Shown here: piece after piece, positions 11,707-24,284 of the stretch
How positions within the stretch are numbered: position 1 is the stretch's first letter
Layout of the letters: each line of letters opens with the position of its first letter
Source of the DNA: Lantana camara
Taxonomy: Eukaryota > Streptophyta > Magnoliopsida > Lamiales > Verbenaceae
Assembly: GCA_037501455.1 (NCBI GenBank)
Contig: CM074865.1
Span: forward strand, 19,724,501 to 19,788,500
DNA: 64,000 nt
Direction: 5' to 3'
Notes under the pieces: generated by a model
Seen by the model: the letters and a program-made list of their open reading frames with translations, nothing else
Databases searched by the model: none
What the model was told of the DNA's origin: nothing
Program-made: the position numbers and the translations under genes

Positions 11707-14200
11707 TGTAGCACCCGGAACGCTAGGCGCCACATCCCCCGCACTATAGGCTCAATCCACATATGAAACGGGCAATTCATACATGAACCGAAACTATAGC
11801 GAACGGGAGACAATAAAAAAAAACACAAGGCTAGGCGGGTACCCTCAAATAAAACCAACAACTCAGAGCAATAAAATAGCGAAAGCAAAAGCATTCAATA
11901 CCTATAGATACCATATTTACATATTTACTTATAGGTACCGACAAAACATACCATTACAATATCCATCCAAGTAATTCAAGATTCATTACAACATAACAAG
12001 TATCAACACAAGTACAATGTATGAAGGTGCAGTGCTAGACCCGAATAAAAGACACGAGACCCTAATTCCCGCCTAGCACGAACCTGCAAAACTGAGAAAT
12101 TGAGGTGTCAGTCCAAACGGACTGAGCGAGGGGTATAAATAAATATATGCGCACATACATGCAAGTTATAATCTCGGGTAATAATTTTTGGAAAAACAAC
12201 ACCAATAGTAAGAGGAAAAGGTACTATCGCCCGAGATTACCACTAATTCAGTTTATCAATTAATTCAGTTCAATACAATCAATATGTGGCCTGGCGAGTG
12301 AGGGCAATTCTCCAACCTTGCTCCGACCGTGTACAATCAATCAATTTATTAGGTGATTAGGTGATCAAGCAATTATCTACTGTGCACAATTAGCAGTTTC
12401 AGTCCATCCTTCTTCCTCCGGGTGATGGTGGGATTGCAAGGCCCCACCATCCAATCAGTCTGGGCAGAGGGTACATGAATCCCTAAGCCCGGGACTCCTT
12501 CCTCCCCTAATCTCCTAGGGGGTTCAGGGGTCATCCCATTTGGTGAGGATAGCACTCGAGTTACCAAACAACCCATGCTTTCCCGGTTGGCTCGAGCCAC
12601 TATCCTCGGGCCCACAGTGCAATTCAATACTCGCCCAATACAATCAATCCGTCAATCAATCAATCCATTTTATCAAATCATTTGAAAGTCATAAGGTTCG
12701 CAAACTATAGATATATATATACATTTTGGCCGAAATAGTCACATAGGGGTTGTAAGGGTTCTATTTATCTAGAATTTAAACCTCACCTGACCAGACGACC
12801 AAAAGAAAGCAAGAGAGCACCCTACTGAGCGGGCTCCTCGAAACCGGGACCGTGATCTGTGCAACAAGGACAAGTGTGAAATAAGACTTGACTCGAATGA
12901 ACCAATTATGACGAACGGCAAAATCATGCACCAATATGTTATGCAATAATTATTTAATGAATGTCAAACACGAGCATGATGTCAATAAACCAAGTATATA
13001 ACACATACACGTACATCCAAGCATGCAAAACAATATGCAAGAAAACAGGGAGTGACACGCCCGTGTCACAAAATTACACTAAGCCGTGACACCCCCGTGT
13101 CACGGTACAGCGGACCAAAAGCTTGCAAAACAAGGTGACACGCCCGTGTCACCAAAACAAGGCAAACCGTGACACCCCCGTGTCACGGTACAGAAAAACC
13201 GCCCCAGCCAACCCGCACCCCCGTGTCACGCAAAACAAAGCAAAGGCAACACGCCCGTGTCACCTGTGCGTGACAGAAAAACAGGGGAGAAAACAGGGGT
13301 TTCCATGCAAAACCAACTCCAAACCAAATAAATCCCAAACACCAACCAAAACAATTGTTAGAACACCTCATACATGCATCATACTTCAAGTATTCAACAA
13401 TCAAACCAATAAATATGCATCAAATCTCCAAGAATCAAGCCCCAAAACCCCCATAATTATTCATATACACCAACCATCCCATAACCTCATGTATTATGCA
13501 AGAATGAAGGGAAAAAGGACCTAAACATGCTTCTATACAAGAATAACCATGAAAGCATCAAGCTAACATCAAACCCTACCCATGTAGCCAATCAAGAAAT
13601 TCGATCCATTCTCATTTTATACCTTGAAATGAAAGAAGAATGAGATGAGATGAAGAGATGAAGATGTTGATGCTTCTAGCTCCAAAGTTCTTCAAAGTAG
13701 CTTGGGATTATGAGATGAATTCTTCTCCTCCTCTCTTGAAGGTGTTTTGATCGATCCTTAATGTGTGTATATGTGAGGTTCTTGTGTGTATGTAATGTAT
13801 GAGAGTGTTGGAAGAGATGTATATACTAGATATATATTATATCATCCACTATCTTAACATATGTCCCCAATTTGCAAACAAGTCCCTAGGTTATTTAAAT
13901 GAATGCAATCAAGTATTATCCCTACCTAAAAGATCCATTAGCTCCAAACCAAGTTATGCAATTAAGTCCATAATTTCATGAAGTGATCAATTAAAGTCAC
14001 ATAATACAATTAAGCACACTATCACTTAATTCATGAATTTCACATTAAAATTAATTCATATAAATATAGAGAATTGTATAATGCACACAATATTATAATG
14101 AAATCATAATAAGTAAGTAAATGTATAAACTTAAATTCCCAACTCCCGAAGACCCGCACGTGGCGTGCTTACCTGAACTTCCGGAATTTGGGGCGTTACA
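11707..14200 (-). mobile_element. 5' LTR of element B (2494 bp)
   Basis: On the minus strand it starts TGTAACGCCCCAAATTCC at 14200 and ends GGGTGCTACA at 11707. It abuts the PBS on one side and copia integrase sequence on the other. It carries the conserved LTR 3' module (12390-12620) and a palindrome array at 13053-13270. The right flank TTGTA (14201-14205) should be the target duplication, with its partner beyond the left edge. Confidence 0.92.
13053..13275. repeat. Array of short palindromes in the element B LTR
   Basis: Perfect or near-perfect inverted repeats recur: GTGACACGCCCGTGTCAC (13053-13070), the same core with one extra pair on each side at 13134-13153, and a CCGTGACAC/GTGTCACGG form at 13084-13105 and 13167-13188, followed by decayed copies. 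Two units of about 80 bases appear duplicated in tandem. Related palindromes occur at 20061-20185 and 42816-42833. Confidence 0.85.
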
Positions 14201-14881
14201 TTGTAGGCATACGGTTAGTCAGGTAAGTGGCGGTAGCCACGGTATCTGACCAAAAGTGTTTGGGCACACTGGATTCTATCATGAGGGCATGGGTCATCTC
14301 AAGAAGGGTTCGATTTTTGCGTTCAGCAATGCCATTCTGCTGAGGTGTGTTTGGGCAGGCGGTTTGGTGAATCAAGCCTTGTTCTCTGGAAAAGTTACTC
14401 ATCTGTTGGTTGACGTATTCACGTCCATTATCTGAACGAAGGACCGAATTTTCCGGTTAAACTGTGTTTGTACCATATTAAAAAAGGCCACAAAGGTTTC
14501 AAACACTTTTGATTTGTTGCGAAGAAAGTAAAACCAGGTCATTCAGGAACAGTCATCAATAAACAACAAAAAATACTGAAACTGATTCTGATTTGAAATT
14601 GGGGTAGGTCCCCACACATCCGAATGAACTAATGAAAAAACAGACTCAACCCGAGTGTTTGTGGGTTTAAAAACTGTTCTATGACTCTTTGCAATAGAGC
14701 AAGTTTGACAAGATAAACTCAAATGCTAATTGTTCTGAATCAAAGTAGGAAATAATAAACGTAAATACCCCACAGATGGGTGCCCAAGTCATCGATGCCA
14801 AAGCCAAACTTGTGTATCCGAAGTACCCTTTGAGAGAAAACCCTTGGAAGGTGATTCAATTTCTTCCATGTAGTACATGTC
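14201..14881 (-). pseudogene. Ty1/copia integrase remnant
   Basis: Minus-strand frames carry a copia integrase core: SVLRSDNGREYVNQQ (with the second catalytic Asp), then TPQQNGIAERKNRTLLEM (with the catalytic Glu), then HFWSDTVATATYLTNRMP. The frame changes between these blocks and weakens near the CACTA insertion, so it is not functional. It joins the remnant at 17582-18386 once the CACTA element is removed. Its left end is cut by element B; RT, RNase H and the copia 3' LTR would lie left of the window. Confidence 0.88.
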
Positions 14882-15329
14882 CACTATTAGAAAAACGCCC
14901 TATAGCAACGGATTTTGGCCCTATTAGCAACGGATCTCGGCTTAGCAACGGATTTAGCAACGAAAATTTTCCGTTGATATAACCCTCGTGACTAATCTGT
15001 AGCAACGGATTTAGCAACGAATTATTAGCAACGGATATTAGCAACGGAATTAGCAACGAACTTATAGCAACAGATTTAGCAACGAATTACTACCCACGGA
15101 AATTAGCAACGGTTTTAGCAACAAATTTATCAACGGATTTTCCGTTGCAAACCAACCAATAATTAATTAATTTTCTGCCTTTTTGCAACGGAATTTCCGT
15201 TGCAAAATCCGTCGCAAAAACCAATAATTCAAATTAATAAATTAAAAATTCATTTGTGGGCCCCGGATCACCCCACCTAACCGAGCCCCAACCGAGCCCC
15301 ACGCGAGCCAACACATTAATTCCACATAT

Positions 15330-15405
15330 TCGCGTTGGGTAGGAATTGAACCCTGGACCTCATGTGAAGAAGGTTGAACCCCAAACCAGCTGGGCTAACT
15401 CCATT
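15330..15405 (-). other. tRNA-like segment with A and B boxes inside the CACTA element
   Basis: On the minus strand TAGCCCAGCTGG (15386-15397) matches the Pol III A-box consensus and GGTTCAATTCC (15342-15352) is a near-match to the B box, 33 bases apart as in a tRNA. The ends do not form a convincing acceptor stem, so this is tRNA-derived (SINE-like or a tRNA relic) and not a working tRNA gene. Confidence 0.5.
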
Positions 15406-15616
15406 GTTGTTGTTGTTATGTAATTTTTTATATTTAACCACTATCAAATATTCATATACTAATTTAAATAATTAAATACTTGTTATCATATATTTTAAAT
15501 AAAAATATTTTTAAATATATAATTATTTATATTATAATACGTATTCCGTTAAAAATTTAAATATTTATTAATTAACTACATATCTCAAGTTTTAGTTATG
15601 AGATAAAAATATAATG

Positions 15617-16560
15617 TATATCAACTTAAGTATAACTTTTTATGACATACAAAAAAAAGGATGAAAGTTTTACATAACTAAATAATTAGATTTAATTGTT
15701 TTTTGCATAAAGAATTTTTATATTATATGAAGTGTTCACTTATACATTTGTATTATTTAGCAATCGTAATTGAATAACTTAATGAAGAATTATTTTGTTA
15801 ATATGAAGCATTTATATTTGAATTTGTAGAATTATATCTAAATATTGAAGAATTATTGTGTTAAATTCGATATAAACCCCAAACTTGTATATATATAATA
15901 ATAATAATAATAATACTGTATATCAACTTAAGTATAAGTTTTTATGACATATAAAAAAAAATGAAAATTTACATAATTAAATAATTAGATTTAGTTGGTA
16001 GTTGAATAAAGAACTAATTTTATGTCAATATGAAGTATTCACTTATACATCAGTAAAATAATATCTGCATTTTGAGAAACTATTGTATTATTTAGCAATC
16101 GTAGTTGAATAACTTAATGAAGAATTATTTTATTAATATGAAACATTTATATTTGAATTTGTAGAATTATATCTAAATATTGAAGAATTATTGTGTTAAA
16201 TTCTATATAAACCCCAAGCATGTATATATATGTATATATATAATAGTAATGTAAATCAACTTAAGTATAAGTTTTTATGACATATAAAAAAAAGATGAAA
16301 GTTTACATAATTAAATAATTAGATTTAGTTGGTAGTTGAATAAAGAACTAATTTTATGTCAATATGAAGTATTCAATTATACATATGTAGAACAATATCT
16401 GCATTTTGAGGAACTATTGTATTATTTAGCAATCGTAGTTGAATAACTTAATACAAAGAATTATTTTCTTAATATGAAACATTTATATTTGAATTTATAG
16501 AATTATATCTATACACTGAGGAATTATTGTGTTTCGCAACCGTACATTAGATGTTAAATT
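15617..16560. repeat. Three tandem copies of a ~300-330 bp unit in the CACTA core
   Basis: The landmark CAACTTAAGTATAA recurs near 15620, 15920 and 16257. It is followed each time by the same AT-rich sequence, including TTAGCAATCGTAGTTGAATAAC-like and AATATTGAAGAATTATTG-like phrases. The third copy is the most divergent at its end. The unit is non-coding. Confidence 0.8.
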
Positions 16561-16679
16561 AAGAAGTTTTCTTTTAATATAATGAATATATATACATATC
16601 GTATATATATTATATAATATTATAATAATAATATATATTGTATAATAAATATATATATATACATATATAAAAAAGAGAG

Positions 16680-16745
16680 AGCCTAGGATTGAACCCAGGA
16701 CCTCATGAAAAGAAATTGAGCATCCAACCAACTTGGATACAATCC
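16680..16745 (-). other. Second tRNA-like segment inside the CACTA element
   Basis: The minus strand shows a degenerate A box TATCCAAGTTGG (16728-16739) and a B-box-like GGTTCAATCCT (16685-16695), 32 bases apart. Both tRNA-like segments share CATGAGGTCC just before the B box, so they are related. No intact cloverleaf is apparent. Confidence 0.4.
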
Positions 16746-17581
16746 ATTAGTGTTTTGTTTCAGTGAAATTTTATTTGACTTTTAAATGCACTTAATGGTT
16801 CCGTCCAAAATTTAACGGTTGGGACAAAAAATGTAACAAAATAAAACCAACGGGACTATTTTTGTCTAATTCTAAAAGAATAGGACCAAAATTAAAAACG
16901 GCACAATCCTATGGGACCAAAAATGTAATTTGCTCTATTTTTTATTATTCATTTATTTTTATTCCATATAGCAACGAAAAATCCGTCACTAAATTATAAA
17001 TATTTTAATTTTTTTTATTCATATGTTTATAGCAACGGATTTTCCGTTGCTAATCTTTTTTATATTTATTTCTTTTTATTTCTTCCTTATAGCAACGAAA
17101 AATCCGTTGCTATTTAGCAACGGATTTTCCGTTGCTAATATTTTAAATATTTGTTTATTTTTATTTTCCTTTTTCCTTCCATATAGCAACAAAAAATCCG
17201 TTACTAATATTTTTTATATTTATTTCTTCTTTTTTTCTTTCATATAGCAACGAAAAATCCGTTGCTAAATAGCAACGGATTTTTCGTTGCAAATATTTAT
17301 AAATATTATATTATTTTTTATTAGGTTTTTATTTTAATAGCAACGGAATTTCCGTCGCTATATATACCAATTTATTTATTTTTTTGTATTATTTAATTTT
17401 AGCAACGAAAAATCCGTTGCTATTTTTTTTCATAAATATCAACGGATTTAGCAACGAAAAATCCGTTGCTAAAGCATTTTGCCACGATTTTTTTTTTTTC
17501 GTTGCTATATCCGTTGCTAAATAGCAACGAATAATTTCCGTTGCTAAATTTCCGTTGCTATCGGGCATTTTTCTAGTAGTG

Positions 17582-18386
17582 GTCGTCCAGCTCAGTACCA
17601 CGCCCAATTATCTCATTCGTATGAATGTCCTGTATCAAGCAAAAACGAGGGTAGATCAACACCACACAATTCAGCTCACGAGTCACATGACTTAATGACA
17701 AAAATTTACAGGACAAGGTAGGAACATATAGGCAATTTTTGAGTTGCAATTTTGGAGATATGGAAACCAAACCCTCCCACTTAACTTCTATAAGTTCCCC
17801 ATTAGCTGTTTGAATATGTGTTTGTTTCGATGTAGTGGATTCGATAATATCTAAAGGATCAAATGTCATAGTATCGGTGGCCCCACAATCAAGAATCCAC
17901 TGTGAAGTTTTAGGAGGATGGGTTTGTGTGTGACAGATTCCACTATTAGGGGTAATAGTGCTATTTTCAGAAAGATGTGGGCCCATAGAACTTGTTAGAG
18001 TTTAACCGCCATAGAATTAAAACCCGGGGGCTTAGTTGTAAATATGGGAATTGGGGGTCCTTTAATTAAAAGAGGGTTTGGGTTTGGGTCATTACCCCCA
18101 AACCCAATACCTGTGGTGCCGTCTCCTATGGTAGCCGCGGGAACAGTAGCTACGACATTGACCCGCCGTGTTCCGACCGCCGGTACCTCCACTGATGCCG
18201 CCTGCAGCGATGTTACCCTATCGTGGTTTATCTCCGTCGCCAATCGCAGTGCTGGCGCGCCATCCACCATTAACCGCTATCCCTCCGCCTCCTTCTCAAT
18301 TTTTTCGGTTGCCCTCCCACCATTCAGGGTACCCGATGAGTTCGAAGCACCCTTCGATGGTATGTTTTCTCTTCCCATAGTGAGAG
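17582..18386 (-). pseudogene. Ty1/copia gag end, protease and pre-integrase remnant
   Basis: Next to the solo LTR the minus strand reads HYGKRKHTIEGCFELIGYP, the second half of a copia gag zinc knuckle and its usual FELIGYP tail. Further on, WILDCGATDTM is the copia protease active site (D-C-G-A), followed by a gag-pre-integrase region (SCKFLSLSHVTRELNC). The frame runs into the CACTA junction after RGTELDDH. The Pro/Gly-rich linker has stops, so it is a pseudogene. Plus-strand frames at 18044-18391 are shadows. Confidence 0.85.
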
Positions 18387-21300
18387 TGTAACGCCCCAAC
18401 TTTTCAGTATTTAAAATGACATATGTGTTTACTAATTTGCGCAAATTAATTGGTTTTTAGTGTTTTCTATAGTTAAATTTCATTGTTTAATTGTTAAATA
18501 AGTGATTAATTTAAATATATGCAATATTTGAATTTGAATTTATGTGAATAACTTGTGTGCTCCTTAATTGCGCGAAATAATTATTTCTACGTGTTTATAT
18601 ATTTAATTTTATTTTATTTATATTAAATGTTAATTACTTTATTTTAATAATATTAATATCCAATATATATATATGTTAATTGTGTACGTGTGCATGAATA
18701 TAGTAGTGCATGCATTTTATTTTTATAAATTATTTATGCATGCATGTATTATAAATTATATATATACGTAGGTGATTTTTATATTATTTGGAATATTATG
18801 AATTTTATTGTTACATTGCGTATGAGTGACATTTACGTGCTTCGTTTCTATATGAATTGATACCGAAATTTCGTACATTTTTAATATGTTAAACTTATAC
18901 GTGTCTTGTATGTGAATATATGTTCGTTTCGTATTTTCGGATTCATTTGCATGTGTTTCGGATTTAATTTGAATTTTGGAATCCAAGTTGGGGGCTAACG
19001 AGCAATTAGCGCACCCTTGGTTCCGTATTTAATATCTTGAGCTCGGGAACTCGGATTCGAGTTTCATCAACTTCGCTGAACTCGTAACGAAAATTCGAGT
19101 TTAGTGAACTTAGCCTTATATTTTTCTAACGTCATTTGAACCTCCGAAATTCAACCGAAAAACGAAACGGTGACCAAACTGACCTTGCTGCACCAAAATG
19201 ACCATAACTTATTCATTTGTTGACCAAATTAACCATGGTTAGACTCTATGGAAGCCTAACTCAACCCTTTATTCAGCCATAAACCCCCCAAACCGAACCA
19301 ACCCTTCCCACTTGCTGAAAATATCCCAAACATCTCCTGCTTCCCAGTTTTTCCCGTAGCTCAAGCCCTACCAAGAGATTCAAGCTCAAATCTCTTCCCA
19401 ACCTCCATTAATCCACAAGGTAAGCTTAGATATGTTATGTACACTCAATATGAGTCATTTTCATCTATTCATCCCTAAATTTAAGCATGGTTTTATGAGG
19501 TTTTGACAGAGATGTATATATATTAGGTTTTATGCAATTTTGTGATCTCATTCGTTTCTTCATGGATTTGATTGATTCCAAGCATGAAAATGATTGTTTT
19601 GATCTCTTCTTTACATTTATGGTGATGTATTAGCTGGTAGTTGAGAATTGGTTGAGTTACCATTAATGAATTTTGAATGAAAATGGAGTTTTTCCCCCCC
19701 TTCTTCGTTCGTGTTGCTGCTGCGTTTGATCTTGCTTGGGACTGAAATTGTATGTTGATTTGGAGTCTTTTTGCTACATTTTTGTTGCCTTGCCTTACCT
19801 GAACATGTTGGTTGAAGGTTGGAAGTTGTTGCTCTGTTTTTCTCGTGAATTTTGCCCTATTTTTGTACTGGAATTCCTGCTGTCAAACTGCTGCGCTGAT
19901 TCTTGTTGTTGCTGTTAGTTTTGTGAAGTGTTAAGGTTGGTTTGTTATTGCATTTCATGTCATTTGTTGCTACTTTTTTGCCTAAATATTGCATTAGTTG
20001 CTGCTGTGTTTTAAGCTAGAAAACAGGGGATAGTCTGCGTTTTTGTTGAGCTGCTGCGTTATGACACGGGGGTGTCAATCTTTTTCTTTTCAGCGTGACA
20101 CGGGGGTGCTATTGGTCTGTTTTCTCTGTACCGAGACACAGGGGTGTCTCGGTTTGTTCTATGAGGGTGACACGGGGGTGTCACCTTGTAAATTCCATGC
20201 CTGTGTTGTGTTGCATGCGTACGTTTATATATATATATACATATGTTGATGCATGAGTGTGGCTGTTAGTTGCTAGAATTGTAATGCATGCATGTATATA
20301 CATATATAGGTGTAAATAAATTGCATGCATAGTATGTAATTGGGTGATGCATGAAAATTTCATGAATGTTGGGATTGCATGCTTCTCGTACGTATGCATG
20401 CATATATGTATATATATATACTTAAATAATTTGCATGCATTTTAACAAGTAAATTTCATGCATGTTTGGGTTGTACGTATGCATGGGGTAAATATATATA
20501 TAATGTAATTATATATTTATATATATTTATTAAATATTAAATGTTATTTGATTTAATTGAATTATAGAATTTAATTGTTACCTATTTCATGTTTAATTTA
20601 ATTTCCTAAATTTAATTGAATGTATTTAATTGTTTATTTTCTAATTGTAAATGCGATTGAATGTGTTTAATTGTTTATGTTCTAATTTTAAATGTGATTT
20701 AATACGTGCTATGCCCCTATTTGAATTCTTGAATTGAATTGATTGAAATGTGAATTTATGACTTAAATGAATATGAACGCTTCTAATGTCGAATGAAAGG
20801 ATCATTTATATGATTTAAATGTATTAATTGTGCACATGAACATTTTCATAACATAATCTTATCTTTTACATATTCATATCATGAGCATTGCATTGTCAAG
20901 CATCTTATTTGGTCATATTGAGTCTCACCTCACCTCTCTTGCACAGATTTTGAGTCCGTTGGAGACGAGGCCGGTCTGTGAGGCTCGTGTGTTCTCCTTG
21001 TTGCCGTTTAAGGTGGGTTTCTCTACTATTAGATAAATGACCCTATATACCCCAACGTGTAAAGATTTCAGCTAAAAACTATTATATGTATATAGAGTCG
21101 TTTTCTAGAGTAAATGATTTCAACGTAAAGCCTTTCTTTCTTGAACCCTACCTAATGTTTTGGCGAGAAAGAATGAATGTTCACAATGAATGGGGCCCAG
21201 GGACTTGGTGTGAGTGGTGACCCGAGGAGGTAAGGGCTGACGGAGATCCCTCACACTAGTCCCACTAATGAACGGCGTAACCGGACCTCGTTAGGAGTTA

Positions 21301-22117
21301 GCGAGGAATGGACGCTGAGTGCCATCTGGGGAGTCATGTTCCCCTTTTGGTCAATGAATGGGTGGATGGGCCTTGCAAACCCGCCACCAACCCGGAGGAA
21401 GAAGGTGGAATGTTATTGAATGCGCACGAAAGAATGATATGCATGAAAAGAAAGAATGAATGAATGTTAATGAATTACACGAGGTGTTGGTTGGAGATAA
21501 TGCACGCCCACTCGTCGGGCCACTAATGACCTAATGTTAATGAATTGTTATAATCCCTTTTGATGATTTCTATTCACCCACTTGGGAAATTCTTTAAAAC
21601 CTCACTTGGGATTATAGCTTGCATGTGAATGTTTAATTACCATCATATATTATATTATGCCCTGCTTTTATACCCACCAGTCCCTTTTGGACTGAACCCG
21701 TTTGGCTTTCAGTTGTGTTGTGCAGGTGTCAAGGGAGCTAGGCGGGATTTCGAGTCATAGGTCTTGCATTTGCTTTTAACCCTTGTATTTTGGTCTTACA
21801 CTCACATATTGCACTTTTGATCATTGTTTATGAACTTTAGTGGAGCGTACGTGTTTTGAGCCTTGATGGCATTTGAGGGTGTATATGACTTAATCTTGGA
21901 GCGGTGACGTTTATTGTACATGTATTTGATGTATGTTCGTTTATTGCTTCCGCTTTAATGTTTTATGTTGTTTTATGGTTCAAGTGTTAGTCCCGTCTAG
22001 CATAGAGTGTGTGTATGTCCCTGTTCGCCGTGATTTAGCTCGGGTATGGATCGTTCATTTCATATTCGGGTCGGGTCTCGGTGCGGGGGATGTGACACCT
22101 TGCGCTCGGGTGTTATA
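18387..22117 (+). mobile_element. Solo LTR (3731 bp) of the long-LTR Ty3/gypsy family
   Basis: It starts TGTAACGCCCCAACTTTTC and ends CTCGGGTGTTATA, a decayed form of the GGGTGCTACA end. It is bounded by a perfect 5-bp duplication GAGAG at 18382-18386 and 22118-22122. There is no interior, so this is a solo LTR left by LTR-LTR recombination. The 3' half holds the shared module (about 21160-21500). The 5' half has palindromes at 20061-20185. Small frames within it are not genes. Confidence 0.93.
20061..20185. repeat. Palindrome array in the solo LTR
   Basis: Inverted repeats lie at 20061-20079 (TGACAC/GTGTCA), 20131-20152 (CCGAGACAC/GTGTCTCGG) and 20166-20185 (GGTGACAC/GTGTCACC), each around a G-rich centre. 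In the second, both arms have changed together so pairing is kept. Confidence 0.8.
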
Positions 22118-22122
22118 GAGAG

Positions 22123-23070
22123 CATTCTAAGAGGGATTTGTCTTCTTGTAGTGGAGGTCGTCGGATTCTGTCTTCACTGCGCTTGGCCCCATCTGATCTG
22201 GTTCGTCTGTTCTTCTCCTTCTTCACAACAAGTCCAGACCCAACGCTCAATGATGAAGAGTCCTCTACACCACCGATCGCCGTTTTTAAGATCTGAATTC
22301 GAGCAGCCTCCTCCGGATAGCGGCGCAGGCGGATTCAACTGAGGGATTGATTTCCAATTTCAGAAGTTCCCGTCTTACATAGTCGTATTTCTCATCAATA
22401 CCAGTTAAGAATTGGTATAGCCTCTATTCCTGTATGATCTGATTGAAAGTGGTGATGTCGTCTGGGTACTTTATCGGGTTTGGCTATTTCTAGTCGATTG
22501 CTGCCCAGATGGTTTGAAGTTTGGTCCAAAAATCTTCCAAGCTATCCTTCTGGGTATTGGCTCGGCGATAGAGTTCAAAGAGTTGGAGTGGATCTGAACC
22601 AGATCCGTATGTAGTGGCTAAGCCATCCTACAGTGCTTTCGTGGTTGGGTATTATAAAACATTATTTATTAAATTTAAATCAATGTTCTGGATGATCCAT
22701 GTGAACACGTGTTGCTCTCTTTGTTCCTATTGATCATACCCTGAGCTATCAATTACTGGGGCTGGAGGGATTCCGGTGAGGTACGAGCGACCACCACATC
22801 CCCGATTGCCATTTTCATCAATCGGGCCCATATCGGGTAATTGTTAATATTCAATTTGATTCCAATTGTGAGGTTTTCTGAATTGTTTAGAATTTGCATA
22901 CTGTTCTGGCATAGTTTGGCGAGTTGGAGGCTGAGTTCATTGTTTTCTGGTTGGGCTTTTTTTTATGGTTCTGTCATGATTTGTGTGTGTTGAAGGTGCT
23001 GCTAATTCTTAGTTGATTTCAAAAGGTTGGGAGGGTCCGGGCGGTGTTGTTGGAACTGAGTCCCGATGAA
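22123..23070 (-). pseudogene. Ty1/copia gag remnant
   Basis: Minus-strand translation gives blocks of a copia gag: NNYPIWARLMKMAIGD, then FTWIIQNIDLNLINN, LATTYGSGSDPLQLFEL, YRRANTQKDSLEDFWTKLQ and FLTGIDEKYDYVRREL. These are in the correct order but broken by several stop codons. It precedes the zinc knuckle half at 18386 once the solo LTR is removed. Nothing suggests it is translated. Confidence 0.88.
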
Positions 23071-23077
23071 CGTTGCC

Positions 23078-23089
23078 GCTCTGATACCA
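23078..23089 (-). promoter_or_regulatory. Primer binding site of the copia element
   Basis: The minus strand reads TGGTATCAGAGC immediately next to the LTR terminus (...CTTAACA at 23090), the standard arrangement for copia. Confidence 0.88.
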
Positions 23090-23262
23090 TGTTAAGGTAT
23101 AGAGAAAAGGAAATAGGATTTGTGTATTCATCGTATTGTTCTTTCTCTAAAGAGTACAAGGAACCCTGGGACAAATAGCAAAAAAACACCATAATTTAGG
23201 GATTGATAACATCCTTAACTAAGGTAAGTAAATCCCTTCCAAATTAAGCTAATCTTCTAATA
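23090..23262 (-). mobile_element. Copia 5' LTR remnant
   Basis: The LTR end lies directly against the PBS. Only about 170 bases are recognisable before sequence of the long-LTR gypsy family begins, so the outer end is lost. Confidence 0.6.
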
Positions 23263-24284
23263 CCACCTATGATTTTGGCGAGAGCATGAATGAAACACGA
23301 GCCCAAGATTTAGTACATGTGGCTACCCGGGAAGGCAAGGGCCAACGGTGATCTCATGTACTAGTTCCAACTAAACTACGGCGAAACCGACCTCGGTAGG
23401 AGATTTGGCGAGGAAGGGGAACCGGGCGTTTGAGGATTCATGTACCTCACTAGCCACTATGAATGGGTGGTTAGGCCTTGCAAACCCGTCCACCACCTGG
23501 AGGAAAAAGGTGTATATGTATGATTATGAAAGAATCGTATAAATGTGCACGAAATATTATGTGTGTGATAACCTAATAGTTAATGCTCATGATCACACAA
23601 GGTGTAGGTTGGAGATTATGTACGCCCACTCGCTGGGGTCAGGAATGTCCTATTGAATGAATGAATATGATAGTTGTAATCCCGTTGATCTTTTTCTTTG
23701 TTTTAACCACTTGGGAAACTGTTGTAAAACTTCACACGAGATTATAGCTTGCATGTATATGTTTAAATTCTACGATATTAAATACTACGCCCTGGTTTAT
23801 ACCCACCAGTCTCCTTTAAACTGAATCCGCTTTGTTTTCAGTTGTGTTTTGCATGTTTGGAGAGTGCTAGGCGGGAATACGGGTCGTCGAGGTCTTGCAT
23901 TTAGGTCTAGCACTTTCTTTTAGTTTCACATACACTCATATTATTGTTCTATATTATGATTAAGATTATGTTGGGCGTTTATGGATTTTGTAGGCCATGT
24001 GGGTGTCAACCGTTGACACTTGATAGTACTTGTATATATTTTGTTATCTTGGAGCTTGATGGCTCATTGTAAATGTTGTATGATATAGCTTTCTTCCGCT
24101 TTATTGTCTTTGCTCTGATTTATTTCTCTCTCGTTCTTGGCTGGTTTAAGGGTTAGCTCCCGCCTAGCATAGCGAGTATGTTGTGTCCCCTTTCGTCGTG
24201 ATTTGACACGTGTATGGACTTTTCATTTCATATGTGGGTGGGTCTCGATGCGGCGGATGTGATACCTTGCGTTCGGGCGCTACA
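23263..24284 (+). mobile_element. 5'-truncated LTR fragment of the long-LTR family
   Basis: It carries the shared 3' module in the same order as 21150-22117 and 61680-62661: TTTTGGCGAG, the GGAGGAAAAAGG block, the CCCACCAGTC block and CTAGGCGGGAATACG. It ends GTTCGGGCGCTACA at 24284. The first part of the LTR is missing, so no target duplication can be seen. Confidence 0.85.

Larger units (their letters stand above)
14882..17581. mobile_element. Non-autonomous CACTA (En/Spm) transposon, 2.7 kb
   Basis: The element starts CACTATTAGAAAAACGCCC and ends GGGCATTTTTCTAGTAGTG, with a 3-bp target duplication GTC at 14879-14881 and 17582-17584. Both ends hold dense subterminal arrays of TAGCAACGGA/TCCGTTGCTA (14900-15200 and 16970-17560), the layout of CACTA transposase-binding regions. 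No transposase frame is present. The AT-rich core has an internal repeat (15617-16560) and two tRNA-like segments. It splits the copia integrase. Confidence 0.93.

Noticed and set aside
15330..16745. Functional tRNA genes
   Set aside because: Only A/B-box-like motifs are present; acceptor stems and an anticodon arm cannot be formed convincingly, so they are listed as tRNA-like only.
18044..18391. 115-codon plus-strand Pro/Ala-rich frame
   Set aside because: It is the shadow of the minus-strand copia gag linker and runs into the solo LTR boundary.
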